A stretch of 43,847 nucleotides of DNA, taken from NCBI GenBank assembly GCA_002717655.1, contig PBAY01000034.1, positions 1 through 43,847 on the forward strand. The letters are read 5' to 3'. The stretch is from Phycisphaerae bacterium (GTDB lineage Bacteria > Planctomycetota > Phycisphaerae > Phycisphaerales > SM1A02). Below, in pieces: positions 34,463 to 43,402 of the stretch (positions are counted from its first letter, which is position 1; the number at the start of each line of letters is the position of its first letter). The position numbers and the translations under genes are program-made. The notes below the pieces were generated by a model. That model searched no databases and was not told the origin of the DNA. It worked only from the letters and a program-made list of their open reading frames with translations.

Positions 34463-35557
34463 ATGCCCTCCAGTTTCATTCATCTTCTAAGTTCAGGATT
34501 GCTGGCATTGTTGATGTGTCAGGTGGGACTGGCGGCCGAGAGGCAGGTTCCTGAGCAGTTCGAGACGATCCAGGCAGCCATCAATGCGGCCTCCGGGGGC
34601 GATGTGATCACACTCGCCGCGGGACGGTACAACGAATCATTCGATCTTCAGGGCAAGGCGATCGTCGTCAAGTCACGTGGTGATGGTCTTGTCATCATCG
34701 ACGGTGTTGAGCTCGGCAAGAGTCTGATTCGCTGTACCTCCGGAGAGGGGCCTGGCACCAGACTTGAGAATCTGATTCTGATTGCAGGGAATGGAGATGG
34801 GGAGGTCTATGGTTCTGATTCCACCATCGCGGGAGGACTTCTGCTGCTGGGATCGTCTCCCACGGTTGTAGGCTGCACCTTCGACGGAAACGTCGTGAAG
34901 TACAACGGTGGTGCCGTCTTCGCTAGAAACAGCAACAGTCAGTTCTCCAGATGTACCTTCCTGAAGAACACGGCTGAGAAAGGTGGTGCCGTCTTCGCCA
35001 CGGCATCCAATCTGAGCTTGACTGATTGTGAATTCAAGCAGAACAACGCTGCATTTGGTGGCGGTGCGATCTTCAGTGACAACAGAAGCAGTACCAGGTT
35101 GGATCGTTGCAGGATGATCGAGAACCGCGCTTCCTTCAATGGTGGTGGTATCTACGATTACGACAGTGCGACGACGGTCACGAATACGGTCTTTCTGAAC
35201 AACATCGGTGCCTACAAGGGTGGTGCGGCCTATCACGGTTGGCGCAGCCGAGGGTTGTTGGATGACACCAACGAGTTTCGGACACCAAATGATGACATTG
35301 CCGGTGTTGCCAGATCCATGAATGAAGCCAATCCCCTTGGAGCCTGTTGGGCGGATTCAGACTGCATTCTGGCAACCCAGAAAGCCTGCGTGGAAGGCGG
35401 TGGAGTCTGGGCTGGGGCAAATACCAGGTGTGAGAAGGCCGATGGCGAGCGTCTGGCTGGCCAACGTGCAAAGGGTGACCTGAACAAGGACGGGCAAGTC
35501 GATGTCCGGGACATGGCCATGCTTCTGTCCTCCTGGGGGAGGCGTGAGGCGAACTAG
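34463..35557 (+). CDS. Secreted right-handed parallel beta-helix protein with dockerin-like end
   Basis: This encodes 364 residues: a signal peptide (about 1-25, L-L-A-L-L-M-C-Q-V-G-L-A-A), then P-E-Q-F-E-T-I-Q-A-A-I-N-A-A and A-G-R-Y-N-E-S, the usual entry to a pectate-lyase-like beta-helix. Repeating turns follow, such as N-G-G-A-V-F-A-R-N-S, K-G-G-A-V-F-A-T-A-S, G-G-G-A-I-F-S-D-N and N-G-G-G-I-Y-D-Y-D, each with an N-x-x-F/C-x-x-C-x-F strand. The tail G-D-L-N-K-D-G-Q-V-D-V-R-D-M-A-M-L-L is one dockerin-like calcium loop. No catalytic residues can be pointed out; it may bind or cleave polysaccharide. The gene starting at 43403 encodes a similar N terminus. The ATG at 34463 has AGGACC upstream, a moderate ribosome binding site. 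Confidence 0.85.
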   Translation: MPSSFIHLLSSGLLALLMCQVGLAAERQVPEQFETIQAAINAASGGDVITLAAGRYNESFDLQGKAIVVKSRGDGLVIIDGVELGKSLIRCTSGEGPGTRLENLILIAGNGDGEVYGSDSTIAGGLLLLGSSPTVVGCTFDGNVVKYNGGAVFARNSNSQFSRCTFLKNTAEKGGAVFATASNLSLTDCEFKQNNAAFGGGAIFSDNRSSTRLDRCRMIENRASFNGGGIYDYDSATTVTNTVFLNNIGAYKGGAAYHGWRSRGLLDDTNEFRTPNDDIAGVARSMNEANPLGACWADSDCILATQKACVEGGGVWAGANTRCEKADGERLAGQRAKGDLNKDGQVDVRDMAMLLSSWGRREAN

Positions 35558-35635
35558 TACCGGACAGAAACAGCAGTTGGGTAACACCTGCTAAACTGGG
35601 TGATTACGGTATTTCGCCCAGACACTCTCCAGGCC

Positions 35636-37567
35636 ATGCCTGGTCCCACCGTTACGAGTACACCCGTGACAGTCATGACAAAATCTGGATCATCAACCAG
35701 CAGCCACGATGCGATTTCGATGGAATCGGTTGCCATCCGTTTCTGCGGAGACTCTGGCGATGGCATGCAGTTGACCGGTGGCGAGTTCACCAACACGACT
35801 GCTGCAGTCGGGAATGACTTTGCGACCTTCCCCGATTTTCCGGCTGAGATCCGTGCCCCGAAGGGGACCACCTTCGGTGTTTCAGGATTTCAGATCCAGT
35901 TCTCGAGCCAACGAATCCATACGCCCGGTGATGCGATCAATGCCATGGTCGCCATGAACCCAGCGGCCTTCAAGATGAATATCGCCGAGGTGGAACCAGG
36001 TGGCATCGTCATTGCCAATGAAGACGAATTCACCAAGGTGAATCTCAAGAAAGCGGGTTACGCCCAGGATGAAAATCCACTCGATGATGATGAGATCAAT
36101 CGTCGGTATCAGCTTTATCGCGTGCCCATCAGCCGATTGACCCGTGAGTCACTGGCTGAATCGGGCATGGGTTCAAAGGATATTGATCGCTGTCGCAACA
36201 TGTACGCACTTGGCATGGCCTACTGGCTCTACCAGCGGCCGCTTGAGAATACGATCGAGCATCTTGAAGGCTACTTCCGTGACAAGAAGGGGCTTCCTGA
36301 GGTTGCGGAGATCAACGTCCGTGCACTCAAGGCGGGATATCACTTCGGTGAAACCGCGGAGATGTTCCCGTCCCAGTACACCGTCCCAGCCGCCCCCATG
36401 GAATCCGGTCTCTACCGGAAGATCAGCGGTAACGAAGCGCTTGTCCTTGGCTATGCTGCGGCAAGCCAGTTGGCTGGGACCGAGATCGTCTATGCCGGCT
36501 ATCCCATCACGCCTGCAAGTGACCTGCTGCACGGCCTGTCGAATCTGAAGCACTACGGTGTTCAGACGTTTCAGGCTGAAGATGAAATCGCAGCGATCTG
36601 TGCGGCCATCGGGGCCAGCTTTGCGGGCAAGATCGGCATGACGGGAACATCAGGTCCGGGTCTGGCACTCAAGGGTGAGGGCATGGGTCTGGCCATGATG
36701 CTTGAATTGCCGGTCGTGATCGTCGATGTCCAGCGAGCAGGTCCGGCGACCGGCATGCCGACCAAGACCGAGCAGGCTGATCTGCTTCAGGCGATGTATG
36801 GCCGTTCAGGTGAAGCACCGGTGATTGTTCTGGCGGCTTCGAGTCCTTCTGATTGCTTCGACAGTGCGATCGAGTCGGTACGTCTGGCGGTGCGGCACAT
36901 GTGTCCCGTCATTCTTCTGACCGATGGTGGCATGGCCAATGGTGCCGAGCCGTGGCGTGTCCCGGACATGTCCACCTATGAGCCCATAGAAATCAGGCAT
37001 CCAACCGAGCCCAATTCCGAAGATGGATTCCTTCCGTATCTTCGTGATGATGAAACGCTTGCTCGTCCATGGGTGAGGCCAGGAACGCCGGGGTTGGAAC
37101 ACCGCGTCGGCGGTCTTGAGAAGGAGGCCGATACGGGCAACGTCTGTTATGACGGCGACAACCATGACGCCATGAGCCGTGCTCGTCAGGCCAAGATCGA
37201 GGCGGCGCAACAGGTCATTCCACCGATTGAAGTGCACGGAACGGTCGACAGTTCCACACTGGTACTCGGGTGGGGTGGTACAAGTGGAGCGATTGCTTCG
37301 GCAGTTGCCGTGCTGGAGCAGGAGGGGGAAGCACCGGCCTTTGCTCACCTGCGACACATGAACCCGTTCCCATCGGATCTCGGGGCAGTGCTCGAACGGT
37401 ATGAAACCGTCATCATTCCCGAGATCAACATGGGCCAGCTTTCACTTCTGATTCGTGCCAGATATCTGAAGGATGTGATCAGCATCTGCGAGATGAAGGG
37501 TCGTAGTTTCCATACGAATGAACTGGCGGAACGGATTCGAACGATCATGAACGGGGGTGAGGCATGA
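35636..37567 (+). CDS. korA: 2-oxoacid:ferredoxin oxidoreductase, fused gamma-alpha subunit (KorA type)
   Basis: With KorB this oxidatively decarboxylates a 2-oxoacid, probably 2-oxoglutarate, to the acyl-CoA with ferredoxin as acceptor. The N-terminal gamma domain has F-C-G-D-S-G-D-G-M-Q-L-T-G; the alpha domain follows with G-Y-P-I-T-P-A-S-D-L-L-H, Q-A-E-D-E-I-A-A-I-C-A-A-I-G and T-S-G-P-G-L-A-L-K-G-E, and the C terminus has N-P-F-P-S-D-L. Fusion of gamma and alpha is typical of KorA. The start is uncertain: GTG 35600, ATG 35636 and ATG 35675 are in frame and none has a strong ribosome binding site. The stop overlaps korB (ATGA). Confidence 0.93.
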   Translation: MPGPTVTSTPVTVMTKSGSSTSSHDAISMESVAIRFCGDSGDGMQLTGGEFTNTTAAVGNDFATFPDFPAEIRAPKGTTFGVSGFQIQFSSQRIHTPGDAINAMVAMNPAAFKMNIAEVEPGGIVIANEDEFTKVNLKKAGYAQDENPLDDDEINRRYQLYRVPISRLTRESLAESGMGSKDIDRCRNMYALGMAYWLYQRPLENTIEHLEGYFRDKKGLPEVAEINVRALKAGYHFGETAEMFPSQYTVPAAPMESGLYRKISGNEALVLGYAAASQLAGTEIVYAGYPITPASDLLHGLSNLKHYGVQTFQAEDEIAAICAAIGASFAGKIGMTGTSGPGLALKGEGMGLAMMLELPVVIVDVQRAGPATGMPTKTEQADLLQAMYGRSGEAPVIVLAASSPSDCFDSAIESVRLAVRHMCPVILLTDGGMANGAEPWRVPDMSTYEPIEIRHPTEPNSEDGFLPYLRDDETLARPWVRPGTPGLEHRVGGLEKEADTGNVCYDGDNHDAMSRARQAKIEAAQQVIPPIEVHGTVDSSTLVLGWGGTSGAIASAVAVLEQEGEAPAFAHLRHMNPFPSDLGAVLERYETVIIPEINMGQLSLLIRARYLKDVISICEMKGRSFHTNELAERIRTIMNGGEA

Positions 37568-38610
37568 CCGACCAGGTCTCATCCGATGGTTCCACCACAA
37601 TGGAACTCCCGGTCTACAAGGCCAAGGATTTCACGACTGATCAGGATGTCCGCTGGTGCCCTGGATGTGGTGACTATGCCGTCCTGGCAGCGGTGCGCAA
37701 GACGCTGCCCAAACTTGGTCGTCGCAAGGAAGATTATGTCTTCGTCTCCGGCATCGGGTGTGCAGCCCGATTCCCCTATTACATGGAAACCTATGGTCTT
37801 CACTCGATTCATGGGCGGGCGCCGGCCTTTGCGACGGGCATCAAGCTCGCCAACCCCGATCTGGATGTCTGGCTGGTTTCAGGAGACGGGGATCTTCTGT
37901 CCATCGGTGGCAATCATCTGATCCACAGCATGCGTCGAAACGTCGGCATCAACATCATTCTGTTGAACAACAGAATCTATGGACTCACCAAAGGTCAGTA
38001 TTCGCCTACCAGTGAGCAAGGCAAGATCACCAAGTCGACCCCGATGGGTTCGCTGGATACTCCGATCAATCCAATCGCGCTGGCGCTGGCGGCTGAATGC
38101 ACCTTCGTCGCCCGCAGTCTCGATATCGATGCGAAGTTCCTGGGTGAGATCATGACCCGTGGTGCCGCCCATCAGGGCATGTCCTTCATCGAGGTCTATC
38201 AGGACTGCAACATCTTCAATCATCAGGCCTGGTTCTATGCGTCTCAGAAGGAGTCGCGTCCCCAGACCACCATCGTTCTGGAACATGGAAAGCCGTTGAT
38301 CTTCGGGGCGGATCGTGAACTGGGCATTCGTCTGAATGGCGGCAATCCCGAGGTCGTCAAGATTGGTGAAAATGGTGTTGCCGAGGAAGATCTGATGGTC
38401 CATGATGAGAACAGTCTGGTGCAGGCCTCTGTTCTGGCTCAGATGTTCCAGCCAGCATTCCCCGAGCCGATGGGCGTGATCTATGTCAATCCTGACCGTC
38501 CAAGCTATGAGTCCGCTTCCCATGCTCAGATGCAGGAAGCAAGAGACAAGCACGCTGAACTTGATCTTCAGAAGCTGGTCAATGGTCGACAGACCTGGAC
38601 CATTGACTGA
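37564..38610 (+). CDS. korB: 2-oxoacid:ferredoxin oxidoreductase beta subunit (KorB type)
   Basis: This subunit binds thiamine diphosphate and carries part of the electron path. The 348 residues show W-C-P-G-C-G-D-Y-A-V, S-G-I-G-C-A-A-R-F-P-Y-Y, H-G-R-A-P-A-F-A-T-G and the TPP/Mg motif S-G-D-G-D-L-L-S-I-G-G-N-H with N-N-R-I-Y-G-L-T-K-G-Q. The Cys residues at W-C-P-G-C and G-I-G-C likely ligate the Fe-S cluster. It overlaps korA and lies 8 bases upstream of mnmG, so all three may form one transcript. Confidence 0.95.
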   Translation: MTDQVSSDGSTTMELPVYKAKDFTTDQDVRWCPGCGDYAVLAAVRKTLPKLGRRKEDYVFVSGIGCAARFPYYMETYGLHSIHGRAPAFATGIKLANPDLDVWLVSGDGDLLSIGGNHLIHSMRRNVGINIILLNNRIYGLTKGQYSPTSEQGKITKSTPMGSLDTPINPIALALAAECTFVARSLDIDAKFLGEIMTRGAAHQGMSFIEVYQDCNIFNHQAWFYASQKESRPQTTIVLEHGKPLIFGADRELGIRLNGGNPEVVKIGENGVAEEDLMVHDENSLVQASVLAQMFQPAFPEPMGVIYVNPDRPSYESASHAQMQEARDKHAELDLQKLVNGRQTWTID

Positions 38611-38618
38611 AAGCAGAA

Positions 38619-40580
38619 ATGATGCGCAAGGATTTTGATGTCATCGTGATTGGTGGTGGCCACGCTGGAGTAGAAGCAGCGTGGTCGGCATCCTGTGCAC
38701 TGGGTGATTCCGGTCACGTGGCACTGGTCACGATGCGGCCGGACAGGATCGCCGCGATGAGCTGCAATCCAGCTATCGGTGGTCTTGCCAAGGGGCAGAT
38801 CGTTCGTGAAGTCGATGCCATGGGTGGTTTGATGGGTCGCGCCATTGATGCGACCGGGATCATGTTCAAGATGCTCAACACCTCCCGTGGCCCTGCGGTA
38901 CGCGGACCGCGTGCTCAGGCGGATCGATATGCCTATTCGGCCGAGATCCAGCGTCTGCTGGCGACGCGAGGGAATCTGCATGTCGTAGCCGGCACGGTAG
39001 ATGAGTTCATCATCAACCAGGAACGTATCGAAGGGGTGCGTCTTCCTGCAGGCAGTGGTTGCGTAACGCCCAGATTCGACGAGGGGACCTCCTGGTCGTC
39101 CCAGCTGCCGGAGCCGATCTGGCCGGCCTCGCCTGATGAGAAGGACCGTTCGACTGATGCGGTCGATCTTCGTGCGCCTGCCGTCATCCTGACGACGGGT
39201 ACGTTCATGCGTGGCTTGATGCACACGGGTGATCGGAAGACACCAGGTGGACGGGTCAATGAGCCAGCGGCAACCGGCATGTCGGCTACGCTTCAGGAGC
39301 TTGGATTCGAACTGGGACGATTGAAGACCGGGACCCCTCCACGTCTGCGACGTGGAAGCATCGATTGGGATGGACTTCCTCTGCAGGAAGCCGATGAATT
39401 CCCCGTCGCATTCAGTGACTATCCGGTCTCGGAACTGCCGACAGGTCGATTTCCCGTCCTGCCTCAGATCTCCTGTCGGATTACGCATACCACCGAACAG
39501 GTTCATGAACTGATTCGGGGGAATCTTCATCGTGCCCCCATGTTCAATGGTGACATCGATGCCTCACATGGTCCGAGGTACTGCCCGTCCATCGAGGACA
39601 AGGTGGTTCGGTTTGCGGATCGTGGGCAGCATCATGTCTTTCTTGAGCCTGAATCACTCCATACGGATGAAATCTACTGCAACGGTATCAGCACGTCGCT
39701 GCCGCCTGAGGTTCAGGAAGCCATGGTTCGTGCGATGCCTGGTTGTGAGCATGCGGAGATCTTCCGGCATGGTTATGCGGTCGAGTACGACATGGTCTGG
39801 CCGCATCAGATTGATTCAACCACCATGACCAAGAAGATTCCGGGTCTGTTCCTGGCAGGGCAGATCAATGGAACCAGTGGATACGAGGAAGCGGCGGGTC
39901 AGGGTCTGATGGCAGGCCTCAATGCCGTCAGATATCGACGTGGTGAGGAGATGATCCGGCTTGGTCGTGACCAGGCGTACATCGGAGTCATGCTTGATGA
40001 TCTGGTGATCAAGACGCCTCGTGAGCCGTATCGGATGTTCACGAGCCGGGCGGAACATCGTCTTCTTCTTCGAGCAGACACGGTGGATGAACGTCTTACG
40101 CCTCTGGCTCGAACGTGGGGTCTGATTGGCGATCTTCGTTGGAACAGCTGGTGTGAACGACGTGACCTGCTTCAGCAGATCGATGAATTGACTCGTTCAA
40201 TTCATGTTGAAAATGGACGCATGCTTCGTGAGATCATCCGCCGTCCTGACATGACCGTGCAGGAAGTTCAGGAACTGCTTCCGTCCCCGTTTGAAGCGAC
40301 ACTCGTGGAACGGATCATGAATGATTCACGCTATGAGGGTTATGTTCAGCGGCAGCGTGCCCAGATCGCCCGTCGCAGTGAAATCGACCGTCGGCGTATT
40401 CACGACCCGCAGGAAGCTTCCCGTATCAGTGGCCTCAGAAGCGAGGCCGCGGAGGCCCTGGCCAAGTTCCAGCCATCCACGCTGGGCCAGGCGGCCCGTC
40501 TGGCCGGCGTGACGCCGGCAGACGTGACCTTGCTGGCCGTGGCCCTGCATCGCTCAGGTGCAGGCAAGCGAAGCAGCTAG
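38619..40580 (+). CDS. mnmG: tRNA uridine-5-carboxymethylaminomethyl modification enzyme MnmG
   Basis: MnmG (GidA) works with MnmE to modify the wobble uridine of several tRNAs using FAD. The 653 residues start with D-V-I-V-I-G-G-G-H-A-G-V-E-A (FAD site, 12-17), then C-N-P-A-I-G-G-L-A-K-G, R-G-P-A-V-R-G-P-R-A-Q-A-D-R, T-G-T-F-M-R-G-L, F-L-A-G-Q-I-N-G-T-S-G-Y-E-E-A-A-G-Q-G and the C-terminal Y-x-G-Y region. Between about residues 142 and 186 is a hydrophilic insertion absent from E. coli MnmG. The mnmE partner is not in the window. The stop codon TAG shares CTAG with the stop of the convergent GH16 gene. Confidence 0.96.
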   Translation: MMRKDFDVIVIGGGHAGVEAAWSASCALGDSGHVALVTMRPDRIAAMSCNPAIGGLAKGQIVREVDAMGGLMGRAIDATGIMFKMLNTSRGPAVRGPRAQADRYAYSAEIQRLLATRGNLHVVAGTVDEFIINQERIEGVRLPAGSGCVTPRFDEGTSWSSQLPEPIWPASPDEKDRSTDAVDLRAPAVILTTGTFMRGLMHTGDRKTPGGRVNEPAATGMSATLQELGFELGRLKTGTPPRLRRGSIDWDGLPLQEADEFPVAFSDYPVSELPTGRFPVLPQISCRITHTTEQVHELIRGNLHRAPMFNGDIDASHGPRYCPSIEDKVVRFADRGQHHVFLEPESLHTDEIYCNGISTSLPPEVQEAMVRAMPGCEHAEIFRHGYAVEYDMVWPHQIDSTTMTKKIPGLFLAGQINGTSGYEEAAGQGLMAGLNAVRYRRGEEMIRLGRDQAYIGVMLDDLVIKTPREPYRMFTSRAEHRLLLRADTVDERLTPLARTWGLIGDLRWNSWCERRDLLQQIDELTRSIHVENGRMLREIIRRPDMTVQEVQELLPSPFEATLVERIMNDSRYEGYVQRQRAQIARRSEIDRRRIHDPQEASRISGLRSEAAEALAKFQPSTLGQAARLAGVTPADVTLLAVALHRSGAGKRSS

Positions 40581-42757
40581 CACTCGCCCCAGAGATCGAT
40601 CAGGAACAGGATGTCATTGGCATTCGTCTGAGCGTCGCCGTTGACGTCGCCTGCTGGCGTACCCCATCCTTCCAGAACCATGAGTAGATCAACGACGTTC
40701 ACCAGGCCGTTGCCGTCAAGATCCGCGGAACATGATTCGCCTGGAATCACATCGGGATATTGATCGGGCATGGCCCATTCGATGTTGGGGACGGTTTCAC
40801 GTACCCAGGTATCCCGTGGCTCATTGAATGGTTCAATCTTGACGGACGCGATGTACAGCGCCGTTTCATCAAAGTCCGGACTTCCGCCCCAGCCGACTTC
40901 ATCGCCGTAGCCTGCGGCGGCAAACCAGACGCCGATCCAGAAGCGGGCGGCTCGATAGGGCACGTTGCCCTGGCCGAAGGCGACATCATCAAGTTCATCG
41001 ATCAGGATGTCATTGAAGTACCAACGGACACATCCAATTTCATCGCGTGTGTCTCCTTCGTCACCAAGATCGGAGCCGCTGTGCCACTCGATGGTGTAAT
41101 CGTGATAGATCCCGTCAAGGCTGTCCTGAGCAAGATCAACAACCTCGCCCTCCGAGTCGATCAGAACCCGTCGGCCCTTGTGTTCACCACCTTCGCCGCC
41201 GAACTGGCCACCCCAGCTGTTGGTCCGTGCATTGGTGAACGCGATCTCGGTGGGATCAATTCCATATTGTGCAGCCTGTTCTTCGCCTGTTCCCTGCAGA
41301 TCAGTCGGGAACTCCCAGTCGATCTCGGTGTTGCGTCGTGGGTTGGGTTCATGCCAGTAGCCTGCTTCGCCCTTCTGGTAATCGATGTAATGGAAGGGCC
41401 AGAAGGCCGTGACGGCACCGAGTTCAGGCGCGACCTTTGCTCGGACGGTGTACCGGCCAGAGGCGAAGTACTGTCTTGTGGCGATGGCGCTTCCGACGCG
41501 AGTCGAACGGCCATAGTGCTGAATGTCACCATCGTAGAGATCACCATTGGCCTGCAGTCGCAGTGCCTTGATGGGCAAGCCGTTGTCCAGATCATCCACG
41601 ATGTCCACGTTCAAGGGGCTGACGCCACCATTGTCACCTCCCCAGGTCTTGGTTGAAATCAACCAGTCATCAGGATCCAGTCCATTGTTGAAGTTCGTTT
41701 CGAGCGTTTCCAGCTGTGGAGCAGGAGTCTGATCCGTGGTCGGTGACCATTCCTCGCCGGTGGCTGACCAGGTGATGTTTCTGAACCAGGCTGAACCGGG
41801 TTGATTCTTCCAGTTCTCCAGTGTCAGTTTGATATTGCCGACCCATTCATCGCCTGTGCTCACTGGCAGCGTGATGGTTTCCCAACTGGTTGAACTGATG
41901 GCCTTGTTCGCAAAGAACTCATTGCTTCCAGTCACATAGAGGTTGGAGATCACCCCCGGATCGACACGTGCTTCGGCCGTAATCGTCCAGCTGGAGTTTG
42001 GCGGGAGTGCCAGTCCAGTGACTTGATTGGCTCGAGAAGTATCCGCTGTTGAAATCAGCTGAATGGCTGGTTGGCCATCGATCGTTTCAATGGACGCCTC
42101 GATGCCGAACGTCCAGGGATCACCTGATTCATCGGAGAGATCTCCATTGAGAATGATGTTCTCTCCTGGATCGGGAACCGTGCTGAAGGCGGGGGCGCCT
42201 GCAAACTTGGGTTTGCCCGGGTCGGGTTGCGGCGGGTCGATCCTGCCTTCATACACCCGTACATCATCGAATCGAATCTGCGCATCGAGTGTGGTCTTCC
42301 AGGCCTGGAGGTAGACATCAATGGAAGTCTGTCCTTGATCGGTGAAGATTTCGAATCGTTGTTCGATCCATTGATCTTCATCACCAACAGCAACCCACCC
42401 CGTAGCCTTGTCGATCTGAGGGCCATTGCGGATACCGAGGATCGGCGGGGTCAGGTGGTTGTTCGTCCGTACTCGAGCGGCCAGCGTGTACCGGGTTTGT
42501 GGTTGCAGACCATCGATACGTTGCCAGGCTTCGGCGGTAATTGATTCCGTTGGTTGCAGGAGGATCGATTGCCCGCCGAGCCATGACTCGCTGTCAATCG
42601 AGACCTGGCCGGAGGTGGACCAATCACTCAGTCCATCTTCAAATGAACCATTGAGTGCCAGGTCGGAACCCATGACGGTACCGCTCACGATAAATGAAGT
42701 TGCCATGAGGCACAGTTGCCCGGATCGCCGGGACGATTTCGGAAGGCGTGAAGCCAT
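40577..42757 (-). CDS. Secreted glycoside hydrolase family 16 protein with CBM-like modules and dockerin-like end
   Basis: This encodes 726 residues. Order: signal peptide (1-30, M-A-T-S-F-I-V-S-G-T-V), two jelly-roll carbohydrate-binding-like modules (about 31-170 and 198-335, each starting N-G-S-F-E-D-G or N-G-D-L-S-D-E), a GH16 catalytic domain (about 350-645) and two calcium loops in the last 52 residues (D-L-D-G-N-G-L-V-N-V-V-D-L-L and D-V-N-G-D-A-Q-T-N-A-N-D-I-L). The catalytic motif is E-I-D-W-E (478-482), with Glu478 as nucleophile, Asp480 and acid/base Glu482. GH16 enzymes cut beta-glucans or galactans such as laminarin, agar or carrageenan; the exact target is open. The start at ATG 42757 has AAGGAG upstream; a longer frame to 42865 begins with a TTG and shows no signal peptide there. 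Confidence 0.93.
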   Translation of the reverse strand: MASRLPKSSRRSGQLCLMATSFIVSGTVMGSDLALNGSFEDGLSDWSTSGQVSIDSESWLGGQSILLQPTESITAEAWQRIDGLQPQTRYTLAARVRTNNHLTPPILGIRNGPQIDKATGWVAVGDEDQWIEQRFEIFTDQGQTSIDVYLQAWKTTLDAQIRFDDVRVYEGRIDPPQPDPGKPKFAGAPAFSTVPDPGENIILNGDLSDESGDPWTFGIEASIETIDGQPAIQLISTADTSRANQVTGLALPPNSSWTITAEARVDPGVISNLYVTGSNEFFANKAISSTSWETITLPVSTGDEWVGNIKLTLENWKNQPGSAWFRNITWSATGEEWSPTTDQTPAPQLETLETNFNNGLDPDDWLISTKTWGGDNGGVSPLNVDIVDDLDNGLPIKALRLQANGDLYDGDIQHYGRSTRVGSAIATRQYFASGRYTVRAKVAPELGAVTAFWPFHYIDYQKGEAGYWHEPNPRRNTEIDWEFPTDLQGTGEEQAAQYGIDPTEIAFTNARTNSWGGQFGGEGGEHKGRRVLIDSEGEVVDLAQDSLDGIYHDYTIEWHSGSDLGDEGDTRDEIGCVRWYFNDILIDELDDVAFGQGNVPYRAARFWIGVWFAAAGYGDEVGWGGSPDFDETALYIASVKIEPFNEPRDTWVRETVPNIEWAMPDQYPDVIPGESCSADLDGNGLVNVVDLLMVLEGWGTPAGDVNGDAQTNANDILFLIDLWGEC

Positions 42758-42979
42758 AGAGATGAACTCCTTGATCTCTTCAGCCGGCCGAGGGGCATGC
42801 CGGATTTCCCCTTCAGTATTCGATTGATCCGTCTCAGGTTCACCCCGGCTTTCTGAACAAGCCAAAAAAAAGGCATTGATTGATGCTGAAATGGGGAGTT
42901 TGACGGTCTGGTGAGGGATCTCAATTCATGATGCTTTGAATTGGGATTCAGCTCGCGAACCTGTTAACCTTCACGTATC

Positions 42980-43052
42980 GCCACCGTAGCTCAATTGGCA
43001 GAGCACCTGATTTGTAATCTGGAGGTTACCGGTTCGATTCCGGTCGGTGGCT
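42980..43052 (+). tRNA. tRNA-Thr (anticodon UGU)
   Basis: Cloverleaf: acceptor stem GCCACCG pairs perfectly with CGGTGGC (43045-43051), the D arm is GCTCAATTGGCAGAGC, the anticodon loop TTTGTAA gives anticodon TGT, and the T arm contains GGTTCGATTCC. The 3' CCA is not encoded and a run of T follows. In the anticodon stem the third pair (CCTGA with TCTGG) is T-T, a single mismatch. The TGT anticodon reads ACA threonine codons. Confidence 0.93.
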
Positions 43053-43402
43053 TTTTCAACCTCATTCACAGATGTTTATGTTCCCGAGAGTCCTTTGAAT
43101 CGACCCAGATTCAAGCTGGTTCAATTTGTTTCAATAGATACTCGAACACTCACTCTGAACACAATCGTCCTCTTCTCTGCATACTTCTGGCACCTTCCGT
43201 GCCGACTCCCTCATGTCCACCCCGGGGTGAAAGCTCGACACCCTGAAACAGTGCAAAACCGTTGAAATAGGCACGGTGGGGGCCGGGCCGGCATGTGATC
43301 ACGGTCGAATCACACAAATCGTCCTGGCAGGCATAGGTGGGGGTGGTGGGCGTGTGTCTGCCGTAATCCCTCAATCCGTAACCCTCAACGGAGCTCTCAA
43401 AA
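43053..43402. other. 350-base gap without a recognisable gene
   Basis: This lies between the tRNA and the last partial gene. It has no convincing ORF, tRNA or known RNA motif. It includes the tRNA U-run at the left end, an A/T-richer stretch (about 43090-43150) and, about 43335-43355, a G-rich run (GGTGGGGGTGGTGGG) flanked by GGCAG and CTGCC, which could form a hairpin or G-quadruplex in the presumed leader of the downstream gene. No confident promoter was found. Confidence 0.6.

Noticed and set aside
42758-42979. Riboswitch in the leader of the GH16 gene
   Set aside because: Some GC-rich pairing is possible, but I could not match any known riboswitch core.
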